A DNA stretch of 64,000 bases from contig NZ_JACHMQ010000001.1 in the NCBI RefSeq assembly GCF_014208105.1, forward strand, positions 4,092,001-4,156,000, given 5' to 3'. A program made the position numbers and the translations under genes. Positions 1 through 8,518 of the stretch are shown in pieces; the first letter of the stretch is position 1, and every line of letters starts with the position of its first letter. Below the pieces are notes generated by a model that was not told where the DNA came from, searched no databases, and worked only from the letters and a program-made list of their open reading frames with translations. Origin of the DNA: Actinomadura coerulea (lineage in GTDB: Bacteria; Actinomycetota; Actinomycetes; Streptosporangiales; Streptosporangiaceae).

Positions 1-47
1 TCTGGATACGCGTAGGCGAGGCCCTTCACCTCGAGCGAGGGGGTCAT
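1..47 (-). CDS. cbiO: ATPase subunit of an energy-coupling-factor metal transporter (CbiO/NikO type), 5' end only
   Basis: Only the first 15 codons lie in the window, reading MTPSLEVKGLAYAYP on the minus strand. That is the usual opening of an ABC ATPase: a short strand followed by the aromatic A-loop region (AYAYP) that stacks on ATP. Its ATG overlaps the stop of the upstream transmembrane-component gene (ATGA), so the two are translationally coupled. By position it should be the ATP-hydrolysing subunit powering the transporter encoded by the next three genes. Walker motifs are outside the window. The identification rests mainly on context. Confidence 0.75.
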   Translation of the reverse strand, partial: MTPSLEVKGLAYAYP

Positions 48-808
48 GGGCCCATCCAAGCAGCCAGTGCGACGAGCGCGGCGGCCGAGGGCAGCGCGGC
101 GGCGGCCGCCCACTGCGCGGCGGTCGCTGCCGCGCCGTCCATGACGGGCATCCGGCCGTCGTACCCGCGGCTGATCATGGCCAGGTGGACGCGCTCGCCG
201 CGCTCGTAGGAGCGCAGGAACAGGGCGCCCACGGATCTGGCGAGCACCCCCGTCGCCCGGATGTCGCGGGCCTCGAAGCCGCGGGCGGCCCGCGCGACCC
301 TCATCCGGCCGAGCTCCGCGGCGACGACGTCGCCGTAGCGCAGCATGAACGCGGCGATCTGCGTGATGAGCTGCGGCATCCGCAGCCGCTCGATGCCGAG
401 CAGCAGCAGCCGCGGCTCGGTCGTCGCGGCCAGCAGGATCGACGCGACGACGCCGAGGGTGCCCTTGGCGAGGATGTTCCAGGCGCCCCACAGCCCGCTC
501 TCGCTCATCCGCAGCCCCAGCACGGTGATCTTCTCGCCGTTCGCGACGAACGGCATGAGGAAGGCGAACGCGACGAACGGCACCTCGATGACGATCCGCC
601 GCGCGACCGTCCCGAACGGGATCCGGGCCGCCGCCGTGACCGCCGCGAGCAGCAGCGCGTACACGGCGAACGCCCAGAGCCGCTCCCGCGGCGTCGCGAC
701 GACCAGCAGCACGAACGCCAGGACGGCGACGAGCTTGCACTGCGGCGGCAGCCGGTGCACCGGCGAGGCGCCCGGCACGTAGAGCCGGTGCGCGTGGCCC
801 GCGCCCAT
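44..808 (-). CDS. cbiQ: ECF metal transporter transmembrane component (CbiQ/NikQ family)
   Basis: 254 residues, normal for CbiQ. Several hydrophobic helices lie between residues 25 and 125. The cytoplasmic part carries the Ala-Arg-Gly type coupling motifs: RAARGFEARD near residue 175 and SRGYDG near 219. In this family these motifs dock onto the two ATPase subunits. The start ATG shares its A with the stop of the preceding PDGLE gene (TGATG), and its own stop overlaps the ATPase start. The whole set therefore reads as one tightly coupled operon for uptake of cobalt or nickel. The nearby Nur-type operator favours nickel. Confidence 0.93.
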   Translation of the reverse strand: MGAGHAHRLYVPGASPVHRLPPQCKLVAVLAFVLLVVATPRERLWAFAVYALLLAAVTAAARIPFGTVARRIVIEVPFVAFAFLMPFVANGEKITVLGLRMSESGLWGAWNILAKGTLGVVASILLAATTEPRLLLLGIERLRMPQLITQIAAFMLRYGDVVAAELGRMRVARAARGFEARDIRATGVLARSVGALFLRSYERGERVHLAMISRGYDGRMPVMDGAAATAAQWAAAAALPSAAALVALAAWMGP

Positions 809-1164
809 CAGCCCTTCCGGGACGGTTCGGCCGGAGCCCCCGCCTCCCGCTCCGGAGCCGCCGGCCCGGCGGCCGGGCCGCGCCGCCGGACCGTCCAGAA
901 CAGCCCGCCGCCGACGAGGAGGACCAGGCCCACGCCGATCACGCCGGACAGCCCGCCGGACAGCCGCGCGTCGTCGACGCCCTTGACGCCGTAGTCCCCG
1001 AGCGGCGAGTCCTTGAGCGAGTGGTCCTTCTCCTTGGCGCTGATGCCCTTGTCCTCGGCGACCTTCTCCAGGCCGTCGGGGTTCGCGCTGGCGTAGTAGC
1101 TGACGATCCCGGCCAGGACGAGGGAGACGAGCAGGAACACGGCGAAGAAGCGCTTGGTGGTCAT
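808..1164 (-). CDS. PDGLE-domain small subunit of the metal ECF transporter (CbiN/NikN-like)
   Basis: 118 residues. An N-terminal membrane helix (residues 4-24) is followed directly by the family signature NPDGLEKVAED, then an extracytoplasmic loop, a second helix near 75-95 and a Pro/Ala-rich cytoplasmic tail. In nickel and cobalt ECF transporters such two-helix proteins (CbiN, NikN, PDGLE proteins) work with the substrate-binding M protein to load the metal. The gene lies 11 bp after the M gene and its stop overlaps the Q gene start. I chose the ATG at 1164 because a GGAGG stretch (cctcc on the plus strand) precedes it. Confidence 0.9.
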   Translation of the reverse strand: MTTKRFFAVFLLVSLVLAGIVSYYASANPDGLEKVAEDKGISAKEKDHSLKDSPLGDYGVKGVDDARLSGGLSGVIGVGLVLLVGGGLFWTVRRRGPAAGPAAPEREAGAPAEPSRKG

Positions 1165-1175
1165 CGGGGTCCTCC

Positions 1176-1886
1176 TCAGGCCCGGGACGGCTTCGGCTCG
1201 GCGGCGTTCCGCCCGCCCGTGCGCAGTTCCAGCGGCTTCATCAGCCCGCGCGCCCCGTGCACCAGGTCGGGCCGGACGGCGAGCACGCTCGACACGGTCA
1301 CCGCGGTGATCAGCGCCTCGCCGATGCCGATCAGCACGTGGACGCCGATCATGGCGGCGGCGACCTTGCCGATGGACACGTCGGCCGTCCCCCCGGCCGC
1401 GTAGACCAGCGTGAAGGCGACGGCCGCGGCGGGCACCGAGACGACGGCCGCGGCGAACGACGCCCCGGACACCGACGCGCGCGTCATCGGCAGCACCCGC
1501 AGCAGCAGCCGGAACAGGCCGTAGCCGGTGACGACGGTGACCAGCGCCATCGTGGTGATGTTGACGCCCAGCGCGGTGAGGCCCCCGTCCGCGAACAGCA
1601 GCGCCTGCATGAGCAGGACCACCGACACGCACAGGACGCCGGTATAGGGCCCGACGAGGATCGCGGCGAGCGTCCCGCCGAGCAGATGCCCGCTCGTCCC
1701 GGACGCGACCGGGAAGTTGAGCATCTGCGCGGCGAACACGAACGCGGCCGTCAGCCCGGCGAGCGGCGCGGTGCGGTCGTCCAGTTCCCTCCTGGCGCCT
1801 CGCAGCGCGATCCCGACCCCGGCCACCGCGACGGCGCCCGTGGCGAGCGAGACCGGCGCGTCGATGAATCCGTCCGGTACATGCAC
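1176..1886 (-). CDS. cbiM: Substrate-binding membrane component of the nickel/cobalt ECF transporter (CbiM/NikM)
   Basis: 236 residues starting with MHVPDGFID. This near-invariant N-terminus of CbiM/NikM includes the His2 and main-chain nitrogens that bind the metal after removal or exposure of Met1. About six hydrophobic helices follow, with the conserved MLNFPVASGTSGHLLGG stretch after residue 50. It is the first gene of the operon M - PDGLE - Q - O. CbiM and NikM cannot be separated reliably by eye. The Nur-like box 62 bp upstream of the start codon suggests nickel as the physiological substrate. Confidence 0.93.
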   Translation of the reverse strand: MHVPDGFIDAPVSLATGAVAVAGVGIALRGARRELDDRTAPLAGLTAAFVFAAQMLNFPVASGTSGHLLGGTLAAILVGPYTGVLCVSVVLLMQALLFADGGLTALGVNITTMALVTVVTGYGLFRLLLRVLPMTRASVSGASFAAAVVSVPAAAVAFTLVYAAGGTADVSIGKVAAAMIGVHVLIGIGEALITAVTVSSVLAVRPDLVHGARGLMKPLELRTGGRNAAEPKPSRA

Positions 1887-1948
1887 GACTCAACCACCCC
1901 TACCTCTTTGCAGCCAGCAGGACCAGTTTGTCGGCATAGACCTCGTAG

Positions 1949-1965
1949 TTGCAACATCTTCGCAA
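1949..1965 (-). promoter_or_regulatory. Candidate Nur (nickel-responsive Fur-family) operator
   Basis: The plus strand reads TTGCAA-CATCT-TCGCAA (minus strand TTGCGA-AGATG-TTGCAA). The Nur box described in Streptomyces coelicolor is TTGCAA-N5-TTGCAA, so 11 of 12 defined positions match with exact spacing. It lies 62 bp upstream of the cbiM start, where a repressor would block the operon promoter. The site is seen directly; the regulator and metal are inferred. Confidence 0.6.
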
Positions 1966-2021
1966 TAGCAACCGATGTGTGGCCTGCCGGCGAGTCCGTG
2001 GCGGACGGCCGCCGCCCGCGC

Positions 2022-2660
2022 TCAGTCGAAGCTCGGGTCTTCCGTCCTCGTGCGCTTGAGCTCGAAGAAGCCGGGCGTGCTCGCGACCGCCAGGACGCCG
2101 TCGAAGAGCTTGACGGCGGCCTCGCCGCGCGGGATCGGGGTGACGACGGGACCGAAGAAGGCGTGCCCCTCGACCTCGATCACCGGGGTGCCGACCTCCT
2201 GGCCGACCCGGTCGATCCCGTCCTTGTGCGAGGCGCGCACGGCGTCGTCGTAACCGGTGGACTCGGCGGCGTCCGCGAGCGCCGGGTCGAGGCCCGCCGC
2301 GGTCAGGGACTCCTCGAAGAAGGCGCGGTCGAACTTCTGCCGCTCGTGGTGCCGGCGGGTGCCCATCTCGGTGTAGAGGCGCCCGAGCACCTCGGGCCCG
2401 TACTTCTGCTCGGCTGCGACGCACACGCGGACCGGGCCCCAGGCGTCGGCGAGCATCCGCCGGTAGTCCTCGGGGATGTCCTTGTCCTCGTTGAGGACGG
2501 CCAGGCTCATCACGTGCCAGCGCACCTCGATCGGGCGCTGCTCCTGCACTTCCATGATCCAGCGGGAAGTGATCCACGCCCAGGGGCAAAGGGGGTCGAA
2601 CCAGAAGTCAACCGGTGTGGGAACGTCCTCGGGCAACGTCGCCTCCTTGAGAGTGCTCAT
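2022..2660 (-). CDS. DsbA-family thioredoxin-fold protein, mycothiol-dependent nitroreductase (Rv2466c) type
   Basis: 212 residues from the ATG at 2660. The opening motif VDFWFDPLCPWAWITSRW (residues 17-34) is the signature of the Rv2466c group, mycothiol-dependent oxidoreductases of the DsbA fold with an inserted helical domain. A cis-Pro-like segment GTPVIEVEGHAFFGPV follows later. The Mycobacterium enzyme has an active-site CPWC pair. Here the second position is Ala (CPWA), so a monothiol mechanism is expected. An AAGGAGG lies inside the first codons and 5 nt before an in-frame TTG at 2636, which may be the true start (204 residues, closer to family length). The gene is divergent from pepN. 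Confidence 0.85.
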   Translation of the reverse strand: MSTLKEATLPEDVPTPVDFWFDPLCPWAWITSRWIMEVQEQRPIEVRWHVMSLAVLNEDKDIPEDYRRMLADAWGPVRVCVAAEQKYGPEVLGRLYTEMGTRRHHERQKFDRAFFEESLTAAGLDPALADAAESTGYDDAVRASHKDGIDRVGQEVGTPVIEVEGHAFFGPVVTPIPRGEAAVKLFDGVLAVASTPGFFELKRTRTEDPSFD

Positions 2661-2801
2661 GTCTTGCATGCGACAACCCGGGGCCGCACTCCCCGATTCC
2701 CGTCGGCGAGAGGTCGCCGACGGCCGTGGCGGACGGGCCGTAGAGTCGTCCGGTTGGTAGACATGGGGACACCAAGCCTTTAAGCCGACCAAGGAGTTCA
2801 T

Positions 2802-5336
2802 GTGGCAGGCAACCTCACGCGCGACGAGGCGCGGGAACGGGCCCGGCTGCTCACCGTCGAGTCCTACGCGGTCGACCTGGACCTCACGACGGGCGAGGAG
2901 CGGTTCGGCTCCACCACCGTGGTCAGGTTCGGGAGCGCCGAGACCGGCGCGTCCACCTTCATCGACCTGCACGGCGCCGTCGTGCGGGAGGCGACCCTGA
3001 ACGGCCAGGCCCTCGACCCCGGGTCCTACGACGCCGAGAAGGGCCGGATCCCGCTGCCGGGCCTCGCGGCCGACAACGAGCTGCGGGTCGTGGCCGACTG
3101 CGCGTACTCCCGGTCGGGTGAGGGCCTGCACCGGTTCGTCGACCCGGTCGACGACAGCGTCTACCTGTACTCGCAGTTCGAGACGGCCGACGCGCACCGC
3201 ATGTTCACCTGCTTCGACCAGCCCGATCTGAAGGCCACCTTCGAGCTGACCGTGAAGGCGCCGGAGGACTGGGAGGTCGTCACCAACGAGGCCGCCGAGA
3301 CGGCCGGGGGCGGGACGTGGCGCTTCCTCCCCACGCCGCAGATCTCCACCTACATCACCGCGCTCGTGGCCGGGCCGTACCACGTCGTCCGGGACGAGTA
3401 CCGCCGCGAGGACGGCACCGTCATCCCGCTCGGCGTGTACTGCCGCGCCTCGCTGGCGGAGCACCTCGACGCCGACGCGATCGTGGACGTGACCCGCCAG
3501 GGCTTCGGCTACTTCGAGAAGGTGTTCGGCCGCCCGTACCCGTTCTCGAAGTACGACCAGCTCTTCGTGCCCGAGTTCAACGCGGGCGCCATGGAGAACG
3601 CGGGCTGCGTGACGTTCCTGGAGGACTACGTCTTCCGGTCCCGGGTGACCGACGCGGCCTACGAGCGGCGCGCCGAGACGATCCTGCACGAGATGGCGCA
3701 CATGTGGTTCGGCGACCTCGTCACCATGCGCTGGTGGGACGACCTCTGGCTGAACGAGTCGTTCGCCACGTACATGAGCGTCCTGTGCCAGGCGGAGGCC
3801 ACCAAGTGGAAGGGCTCGTGGACGACGTTCGCGAACCTGGAGAAGGCGTGGGCCTACCGGCAGGACCAGCTGCCGTCCACGCACCCGATCTCCGCCGACA
3901 TCCCCGACATCCGCGCGGTCGAGGTCAACTTCGACGGGATCACCTACGCCAAGGGCGCGTCCGTCCTGAAGCAGCTCGTGGCGTACGTCGGCCTCGACAA
4001 CTTCCTTGAGGGCGTCCGGCGCTACTTCGACCGGCACGCGTGGGGCAACACGGTCCTCTCCGACCTGCTGGGGGCGCTGGAGGAGACGTCCGGCCGCGAC
4101 CTGGCGTCCTGGTCGAAGGAGTGGCTGGAGACCGCCGGGGTCAACACGATGCGGCCCGAGTACGAGGTCGACGGCGAGGGCGGCTTCTCCTCGTTCACGG
4201 TCCTCCAGGAGGCCAAGGCCGACTACCCGACGCTGCGGGCGCACCGCCTGGCCATCGGCCTGTACGACAAGACCGCCGACGGGCTCGTCCGGCGCGACCG
4301 GGTCGAGCTGGACGTGGTCGGCGCCCGCACCGAGGTCCCGCAGCTCGTCGGCAAGAAGCGGCCCGACCTCGTCCTGGTCAACGACGACGACCTCACCTAC
4401 GCCAAGGTCCGCCTGGACGAGCACTCCCTGAAGACGCTGATCGAGGACATCGGCGAGGTCAACGACAGCCTGCCGCGCGCCCTGTGCTGGTCGGCGGCGT
4501 GGGACATGACCCGCGACGCCGAGATGGCGACGCGCGACTACGTCCGCCTCGTGGTGAAGGGGATCCGCGGCGTCACCGACATCTCGGTCACGCAGACGCT
4601 GCTGCGGCAGGCGCGCACCGCCGTCCAGCAGTACGCCGACCCGGCGTGGCGCGAGGAGGGCCTCGCCCTGATGGCCGACACCCTGTCGGAACTGGCGCGC
4701 GAGGCCGAGCCCGGCTCGGACCTCCAGCTGGCCTACACCCTGGCGTTCACCGGGTCGGCGGTCACCGGCGAGCACCTGGCGTTCGTCCGGGGCCTGCTGG
4801 ACGGCTCGCAGGTCCTCGACGGCCTCACCGTCGACACCGACCTGCGCTGGGCGCTGCTGCGCCGCCTCGTCACCACCGGCAAGGCGGGCGAGGCCGAGAT
4901 CGACGCCGAGCACGAGCGGGACCGGACCGCCGCCGGGGAGCGGCACGCCGCCGCCTGCAAGGCCGCCATCCCGACCCCCGAGGCCAAGGCGGCCGCCTGG
5001 GAGCGGATCATCGCGGGCGACCTGCCGAACGCCGTCTACCGGGCGACGCTCGGCGGCTTCGTCGAGCCCGACCAGGCCGCGCTGCTCGTCCCCTACCTGG
5101 ACAGGTACTTCGCCGAGGTCGGGCGCGTGTGGAAGGAGTGGACCAGCGACATGTCCCAGACGTTCGCCGAGGTCGCCTACCCCTTCCTGGTGATCGAGCA
5201 GTCCACGGTCGACCGCACCGACGCCTACATCGCGGAGAACGACCCGCCGGCGGCGCTGCGGCGGCTGCTGTCGGAGGGACGCGACGGCGTCGCGCGCGCC
5301 CTGCGCGCCCGCGCCAAGGACGCCGCCTCCGCCTGA
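2802..5336 (+). CDS. pepN: Aminopeptidase N (M1 zinc metallopeptidase)
   Basis: 844 residues, full length for actinobacterial PepN. GAMEN, the exopeptidase motif that binds the substrate amino terminus, is at residues 262-266. The zinc site HEMAH is at 296-300, and the third ligand Glu319 (WLNESF) sits 18 residues later, exactly the M1 spacing. The C-terminal helical ERAP1-like domain is present. It removes N-terminal residues from peptides in the cytoplasm. The GTG at 2802 is the start because AAGGAG at 2791-2796 is 5 nt upstream. The ATG at 2800 is out of frame. The gene is divergent from the DsbA-like gene. Confidence 0.97.
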   Translation: MAGNLTRDEARERARLLTVESYAVDLDLTTGEERFGSTTVVRFGSAETGASTFIDLHGAVVREATLNGQALDPGSYDAEKGRIPLPGLAADNELRVVADCAYSRSGEGLHRFVDPVDDSVYLYSQFETADAHRMFTCFDQPDLKATFELTVKAPEDWEVVTNEAAETAGGGTWRFLPTPQISTYITALVAGPYHVVRDEYRREDGTVIPLGVYCRASLAEHLDADAIVDVTRQGFGYFEKVFGRPYPFSKYDQLFVPEFNAGAMENAGCVTFLEDYVFRSRVTDAAYERRAETILHEMAHMWFGDLVTMRWWDDLWLNESFATYMSVLCQAEATKWKGSWTTFANLEKAWAYRQDQLPSTHPISADIPDIRAVEVNFDGITYAKGASVLKQLVAYVGLDNFLEGVRRYFDRHAWGNTVLSDLLGALEETSGRDLASWSKEWLETAGVNTMRPEYEVDGEGGFSSFTVLQEAKADYPTLRAHRLAIGLYDKTADGLVRRDRVELDVVGARTEVPQLVGKKRPDLVLVNDDDLTYAKVRLDEHSLKTLIEDIGEVNDSLPRALCWSAAWDMTRDAEMATRDYVRLVVKGIRGVTDISVTQTLLRQARTAVQQYADPAWREEGLALMADTLSELAREAEPGSDLQLAYTLAFTGSAVTGEHLAFVRGLLDGSQVLDGLTVDTDLRWALLRRLVTTGKAGEAEIDAEHERDRTAAGERHAAACKAAIPTPEAKAAAWERIIAGDLPNAVYRATLGGFVEPDQAALLVPYLDRYFAEVGRVWKEWTSDMSQTFAEVAYPFLVIEQSTVDRTDAYIAENDPPAALRRLLSEGRDGVARALRARAKDAASA

Positions 5337-5372
5337 CCCTGCCGAGGCCGTCCCGGCGAACCCGCCCAAAGG

Positions 5373-5407
5373 CCCCGTGACCATGCGATCGTTGCATGGT
5401 CACGGGG
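5373..5407. promoter_or_regulatory. Perfect 14-bp inverted repeat between pepN and the next gene
   Basis: Arms CCCCGTGACCATGC (5373-5386) and GCATGGTCACGGGG (5394-5407) pair perfectly around a 7-nt loop. The repeat starts 36 bp after the pepN stop. Its 3' arm runs into the G-rich ribosome-binding region (GGAGGGGA, 5406-5413) of the next gene. There is no T-run, so it is not a classical intrinsic terminator. An mRNA processing or attenuation hairpin, or a protein operator, are all possible. Confidence 0.6.
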
Positions 5408-5417
5408 AGGGGACGAA

Positions 5418-6407
5418 GTGGAGACGGCTCGCGAGGTTCTGACGGCACTGGCCCGGCGCTACGCCTTCGGCGACCTGGAGGCGCTGATGGGCCAGGGCAC
5501 CCTGGCCGCGGACGGCAGCACCGCGCCGGTCGCGGCGCTGTGCGCGTTCGGACAGCGCGTCCTGGACCTGGACGCCGAGGACTTCGGCATGCCGGAGGAG
5601 GCCGGCGAGGTCCCGCGGGACCTGCTCGACCGGGCCCGCGCCAGCCGCATGCCGCAGGCCCCGCGGGAGCACCCCCGCGGGGCGCTCGCCAGCCTCCGGC
5701 CTGCGTACTCGTTGCTGCTGGAGGTCATCGCGATCCGCTGGCACCGCCGCGACATGGCCGCGCTCGTCGCCGCCGTCCACATCGCCGGCGAGTACCTGCC
5801 GCTGCTGGCCTGGGAGCCCGTCCTCGGCCACGCGGGCGACCCGGCCCTGATCGGCGCCGCCGTGCGCGGCGAGGGCAGCCGCTTCGGCGTCCCCGTCGAG
5901 CCGGGGTCGGCCCGCGTGTGCGACCACACCCGGCCGGAGCGCTCCGCCTGCGAGCGCACCCTGCGGGTCGCCAAGGAGCCGCCGTCCGGCTGGCGCGCCT
6001 ACCTCGACCGCCAGCACAGCCAGGTCGCGGCCGCGCTCGGCGACTGCGCCGCCCGCTGCCGCACCCCCTGCACGGTCATGACCCGCCTGGACGGCCTCGT
6101 CCGCGCCGACCTCGGCGACCGCTGCCGGCTCGCCGCCGACTTCGCCGACGGCGCCCTGGTGAAGCTGCGGCACGCCGCGCCGGTCGGCCACGGGTTCGGC
6201 GTCCCCTCGCCCGAGGAGGTCCAGGCGGCCTGGGCGCGCGCCCGCAGGTCCCTGGCCCGGCATCCGCTGGGCAAGTCCGTGGCGGACGACGACTCCTACC
6301 CCCTGCCGGGCCTGCCGGCCCTCTTCTCGGCGGTCGCCGCCGCCGAACTGCGCCCCGACACGCTCCTGCACGACGTCACGGAGCGCATCACGTCGACGCT
6401 CGCCTGA
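5418..6407 (+). CDS. Unrecognised 329-residue cytoplasmic protein
   Basis: I do not recognise the family. The product is soluble, with no signal peptide or membrane helix, and rich in Ala, Arg and Leu. Its second half has a Cys cluster: CDH and RSACERTL near 173-186, and CAARCRTPC near residue 213. A long helical stretch follows that. The GTG start has GGAGGGGA upstream but lies against the 3' arm of a perfect hairpin. The end overlaps the convergent malQ gene by 20 bp. G/C-ending codons throughout support it as a real gene. No function is assigned. Confidence 0.8.
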   Translation: METAREVLTALARRYAFGDLEALMGQGTLAADGSTAPVAALCAFGQRVLDLDAEDFGMPEEAGEVPRDLLDRARASRMPQAPREHPRGALASLRPAYSLLLEVIAIRWHRRDMAALVAAVHIAGEYLPLLAWEPVLGHAGDPALIGAAVRGEGSRFGVPVEPGSARVCDHTRPERSACERTLRVAKEPPSGWRAYLDRQHSQVAAALGDCAARCRTPCTVMTRLDGLVRADLGDRCRLAADFADGALVKLRHAAPVGHGFGVPSPEEVQAAWARARRSLARHPLGKSVADDDSYPLPGLPALFSAVAAAELRPDTLLHDVTERITSTLA

Positions 6408-8490
6408 AGAGCCTGAGCGCGCCGCGGGCCTTGAGGCCGTCCAGGAGGACGGGGCGGCCCTCCGCGTCCCCCAGCGGGACCCGCCAGTTCGGGTACTCGT
6501 CGACGGTGCCCGGCTGGTTCTGGGTGCGGCGCTCGCCCGCGGCGTCGGCCAGGGAGATGCCGATGAGACGCGCGGGGGTCCTGGTCAGGAACTCCTGCAG
6601 CGCGGTGACGATCTCCTCGTCGTAGGCGGTGGAGCCGTCCGCCAGCGCCCGCACGACCGCGGCCGGCTCGTCCGCCAGCAGGCCCTCGGCGTGCAGCACG
6701 CCGAGCCAGTCGGCCAGCTGGCGGCGGTGGTCGTCCTCCTCCTCGGCGCGGGGACGGGTGAGCAGCCCGAGGCGGTCGCGCAGGTCGATGTGGTCGCCGT
6801 GCACGAACCCGGTGATCGGCGGCATGTCGTGGGTGCCCACGGTCGCCAGGGACAGCTCCCGCCACCGGCCCGGCGGCTTGGGCCGGCCCCGCTCGTCCCG
6901 TTCGAACCAGAGCAGGGACGTGCCGAGGACGCCGCTGTCGGCCAGCGCCTCCCGGACCTCCGGCTCGACGGTGCCGAGGTCCTCCCCGACGACGACGGCG
7001 CCGAAGCGCTCGGCCTCCCAGGCCAGCGAGCCGAGCAGCGCGTCGCGGTCGTAGCGGACGTAGGTGCCGTCGGCGGGGGACGCGCCCTCCGGCACCCACC
7101 ACAGGCGCGACACCTGCATCGCGTGGTCCAGGCGGATCCCGCCGGCGTGCCGCAGCGCGGCGGCGGCCATCTCGCGGAACGGGCGGTAGGCGTCGAGGGC
7201 GAGCGCGCCCGGCCGCCACGGCTGCTGCCCCCAGTCCTGCCCGCGCTGGTTGAACTCGTCCGGCGGCGCCCCGACGCTCATCCCGGCCGCGCAGGAGTCG
7301 CGGTACATCCAGGCGTCGGCGCTGCCGTGCGGGACCCCGACCGCCAGGTCGTGGACGATCCCGAGCGGCATCCCGGCGTCGCGGGCCGCGCGCTGGGCCG
7401 CCGCGAGCTGCCCGTCCAGCCTCCACTGGAGCCACTCGTGGAAACCGGCGCGGGCATGGTGCTCGGGAGCGTCCACCGCGCCGCGGTCGTGGGCGCCGCA
7501 CGGCCCGGACGGCCAGCGCCGCCAGTCCGTGGTCCCCTGCTCCTCGCTGATCGCGCACCACGTCGAGAACCTCGCGAGCGCGGCGCCCTCCCGCCGCCGG
7601 AACTCCTCGAACCCCGGGTCGCGATCCCGCCGGCGGCGGTACATCGCCTCCAGGGCCTCCAGCTTCGCGGCCCACACCGCGTCCCTGTCCAGCAGGCCCT
7701 CCTGGGCCCGCAGCTTGGCGGCGAGGGCGTCGAACCGCTCCCGGTCCGCGACGGGCAGCTCCGCGTACTCGGGCATGTCCTCGATCCGCAGATAGAGCGG
7801 CGAGGGGAAGCGGCGGCTCATCGGCGAGTACGGGGACGCCCCGACCGGCGGGACCGGCTCGGTCGCGTGCAGCGGATTGACCAGGACGAAGCCCGCGCCG
7901 AGCTCCCGGCCGCTCCAGTCCGCGAGGTCCGCCAGGTCGCGCAGGTCGCCGAGGCCCCACGACGCGGCTGACCGCACCGAGTACAGCTGCGCCGTGAACC
8001 CCCACATCCTCGGCGGCGGCCGCAGCGCGTCGGGAGCCACCAGCAGCCGCGTGTACCGCGTCCGCTCCCCGTCCCGGACGCGCAGGCCGCGCCAGCCGGG
8101 CGGGACGTCCGCGAGCCCGTCCAAGGGCTCGAAGGAGCGCTCGGCGGTCGGCAGGCGGGCGCGCGGCGGCGCCAGGACCTCGTCCGCGGCCGTCTCGACC
8201 TCCGCCTCCGCGCCGCCATCCAGGTGACCGCCGAGCGCCGCGCGGATCCGCCCGGCCGTCCCGACGCCGGCCCGGCGGACGACGATCGTCGGCGGAAGCT
8301 CCCGCGCCCGCTCCCGGTGCCGGTCGAGCTCCGCCCGGACGGCGGAGGGGGTGGAGGCGTCCACCCCGAGCGCCGCGAGGACGGCGGTGAGCGTGTCGCG
8401 CGAGACCGCCGTCTCCCGTCCCCGCCAGTCCTCGTAGCGCGTCGCGACGCCGTGGTGCCCGGCCAGTCTGATCAGTTCGTCGTCAGCCAC
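6388..8490 (-). CDS. malQ: 4-alpha-glucanotransferase (amylomaltase, GH77)
   Basis: 700 residues, the size of the long actinobacterial MalQ with an N-terminal extension (about residues 1-160). The GH77 catalytic motifs are clear: the nucleophile Asp in GGIRLDHAMQVSRLWW, the acid/base Glu in VVGEDLGTVEP, and the stabilising Asp in VGTHDMPPITGF. The enzyme moves maltosyl and longer glucan units between 1,4-glucan chains in maltose and glycogen metabolism. The start is a GTG. The gene lies 28 bp after the amidase gene on the same strand, so the two may be co-transcribed, though they have no obvious common pathway. Confidence 0.96.
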   Translation of the reverse strand: MADDELIRLAGHHGVATRYEDWRGRETAVSRDTLTAVLAALGVDASTPSAVRAELDRHRERARELPPTIVVRRAGVGTAGRIRAALGGHLDGGAEAEVETAADEVLAPPRARLPTAERSFEPLDGLADVPPGWRGLRVRDGERTRYTRLLVAPDALRPPPRMWGFTAQLYSVRSAASWGLGDLRDLADLADWSGRELGAGFVLVNPLHATEPVPPVGASPYSPMSRRFPSPLYLRIEDMPEYAELPVADRERFDALAAKLRAQEGLLDRDAVWAAKLEALEAMYRRRRDRDPGFEEFRRREGAALARFSTWCAISEEQGTTDWRRWPSGPCGAHDRGAVDAPEHHARAGFHEWLQWRLDGQLAAAQRAARDAGMPLGIVHDLAVGVPHGSADAWMYRDSCAAGMSVGAPPDEFNQRGQDWGQQPWRPGALALDAYRPFREMAAAALRHAGGIRLDHAMQVSRLWWVPEGASPADGTYVRYDRDALLGSLAWEAERFGAVVVGEDLGTVEPEVREALADSGVLGTSLLWFERDERGRPKPPGRWRELSLATVGTHDMPPITGFVHGDHIDLRDRLGLLTRPRAEEEDDHRRQLADWLGVLHAEGLLADEPAAVVRALADGSTAYDEEIVTALQEFLTRTPARLIGISLADAAGERRTQNQPGTVDEYPNWRVPLGDAEGRPVLLDGLKARGALRLFRRAST

Positions 8491-8518
8491 GCCTGCACCA
8501 TGCCCGGTGCCGGACGCG

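Noticed and set aside
1887..2021. A cobalamin riboswitch upstream of the CbiM-type operon, or upstream of the cob cluster
   Set aside because: No B12-box core (GCCACTG type) or the associated long leader was found. The gap at 41156-41286 also lacks one.
2800..3000. ATG at 2800 as start of a 66-codon gene
   Set aside because: It overlaps the pepN start in another frame. The AAGGAG spacing favours the GTG at 2802, whose product has the full M1 peptidase sequence.
2022..5384. Very long open frames antisense to pepN and other genes (for example about 1100 codons here, and 14594-16702)
   Set aside because: They are a by-product of high G+C third positions in the true genes. Their translations are low-complexity Arg/Gly/Val strings without family motifs, while the opposite strand has complete catalytic motifs.
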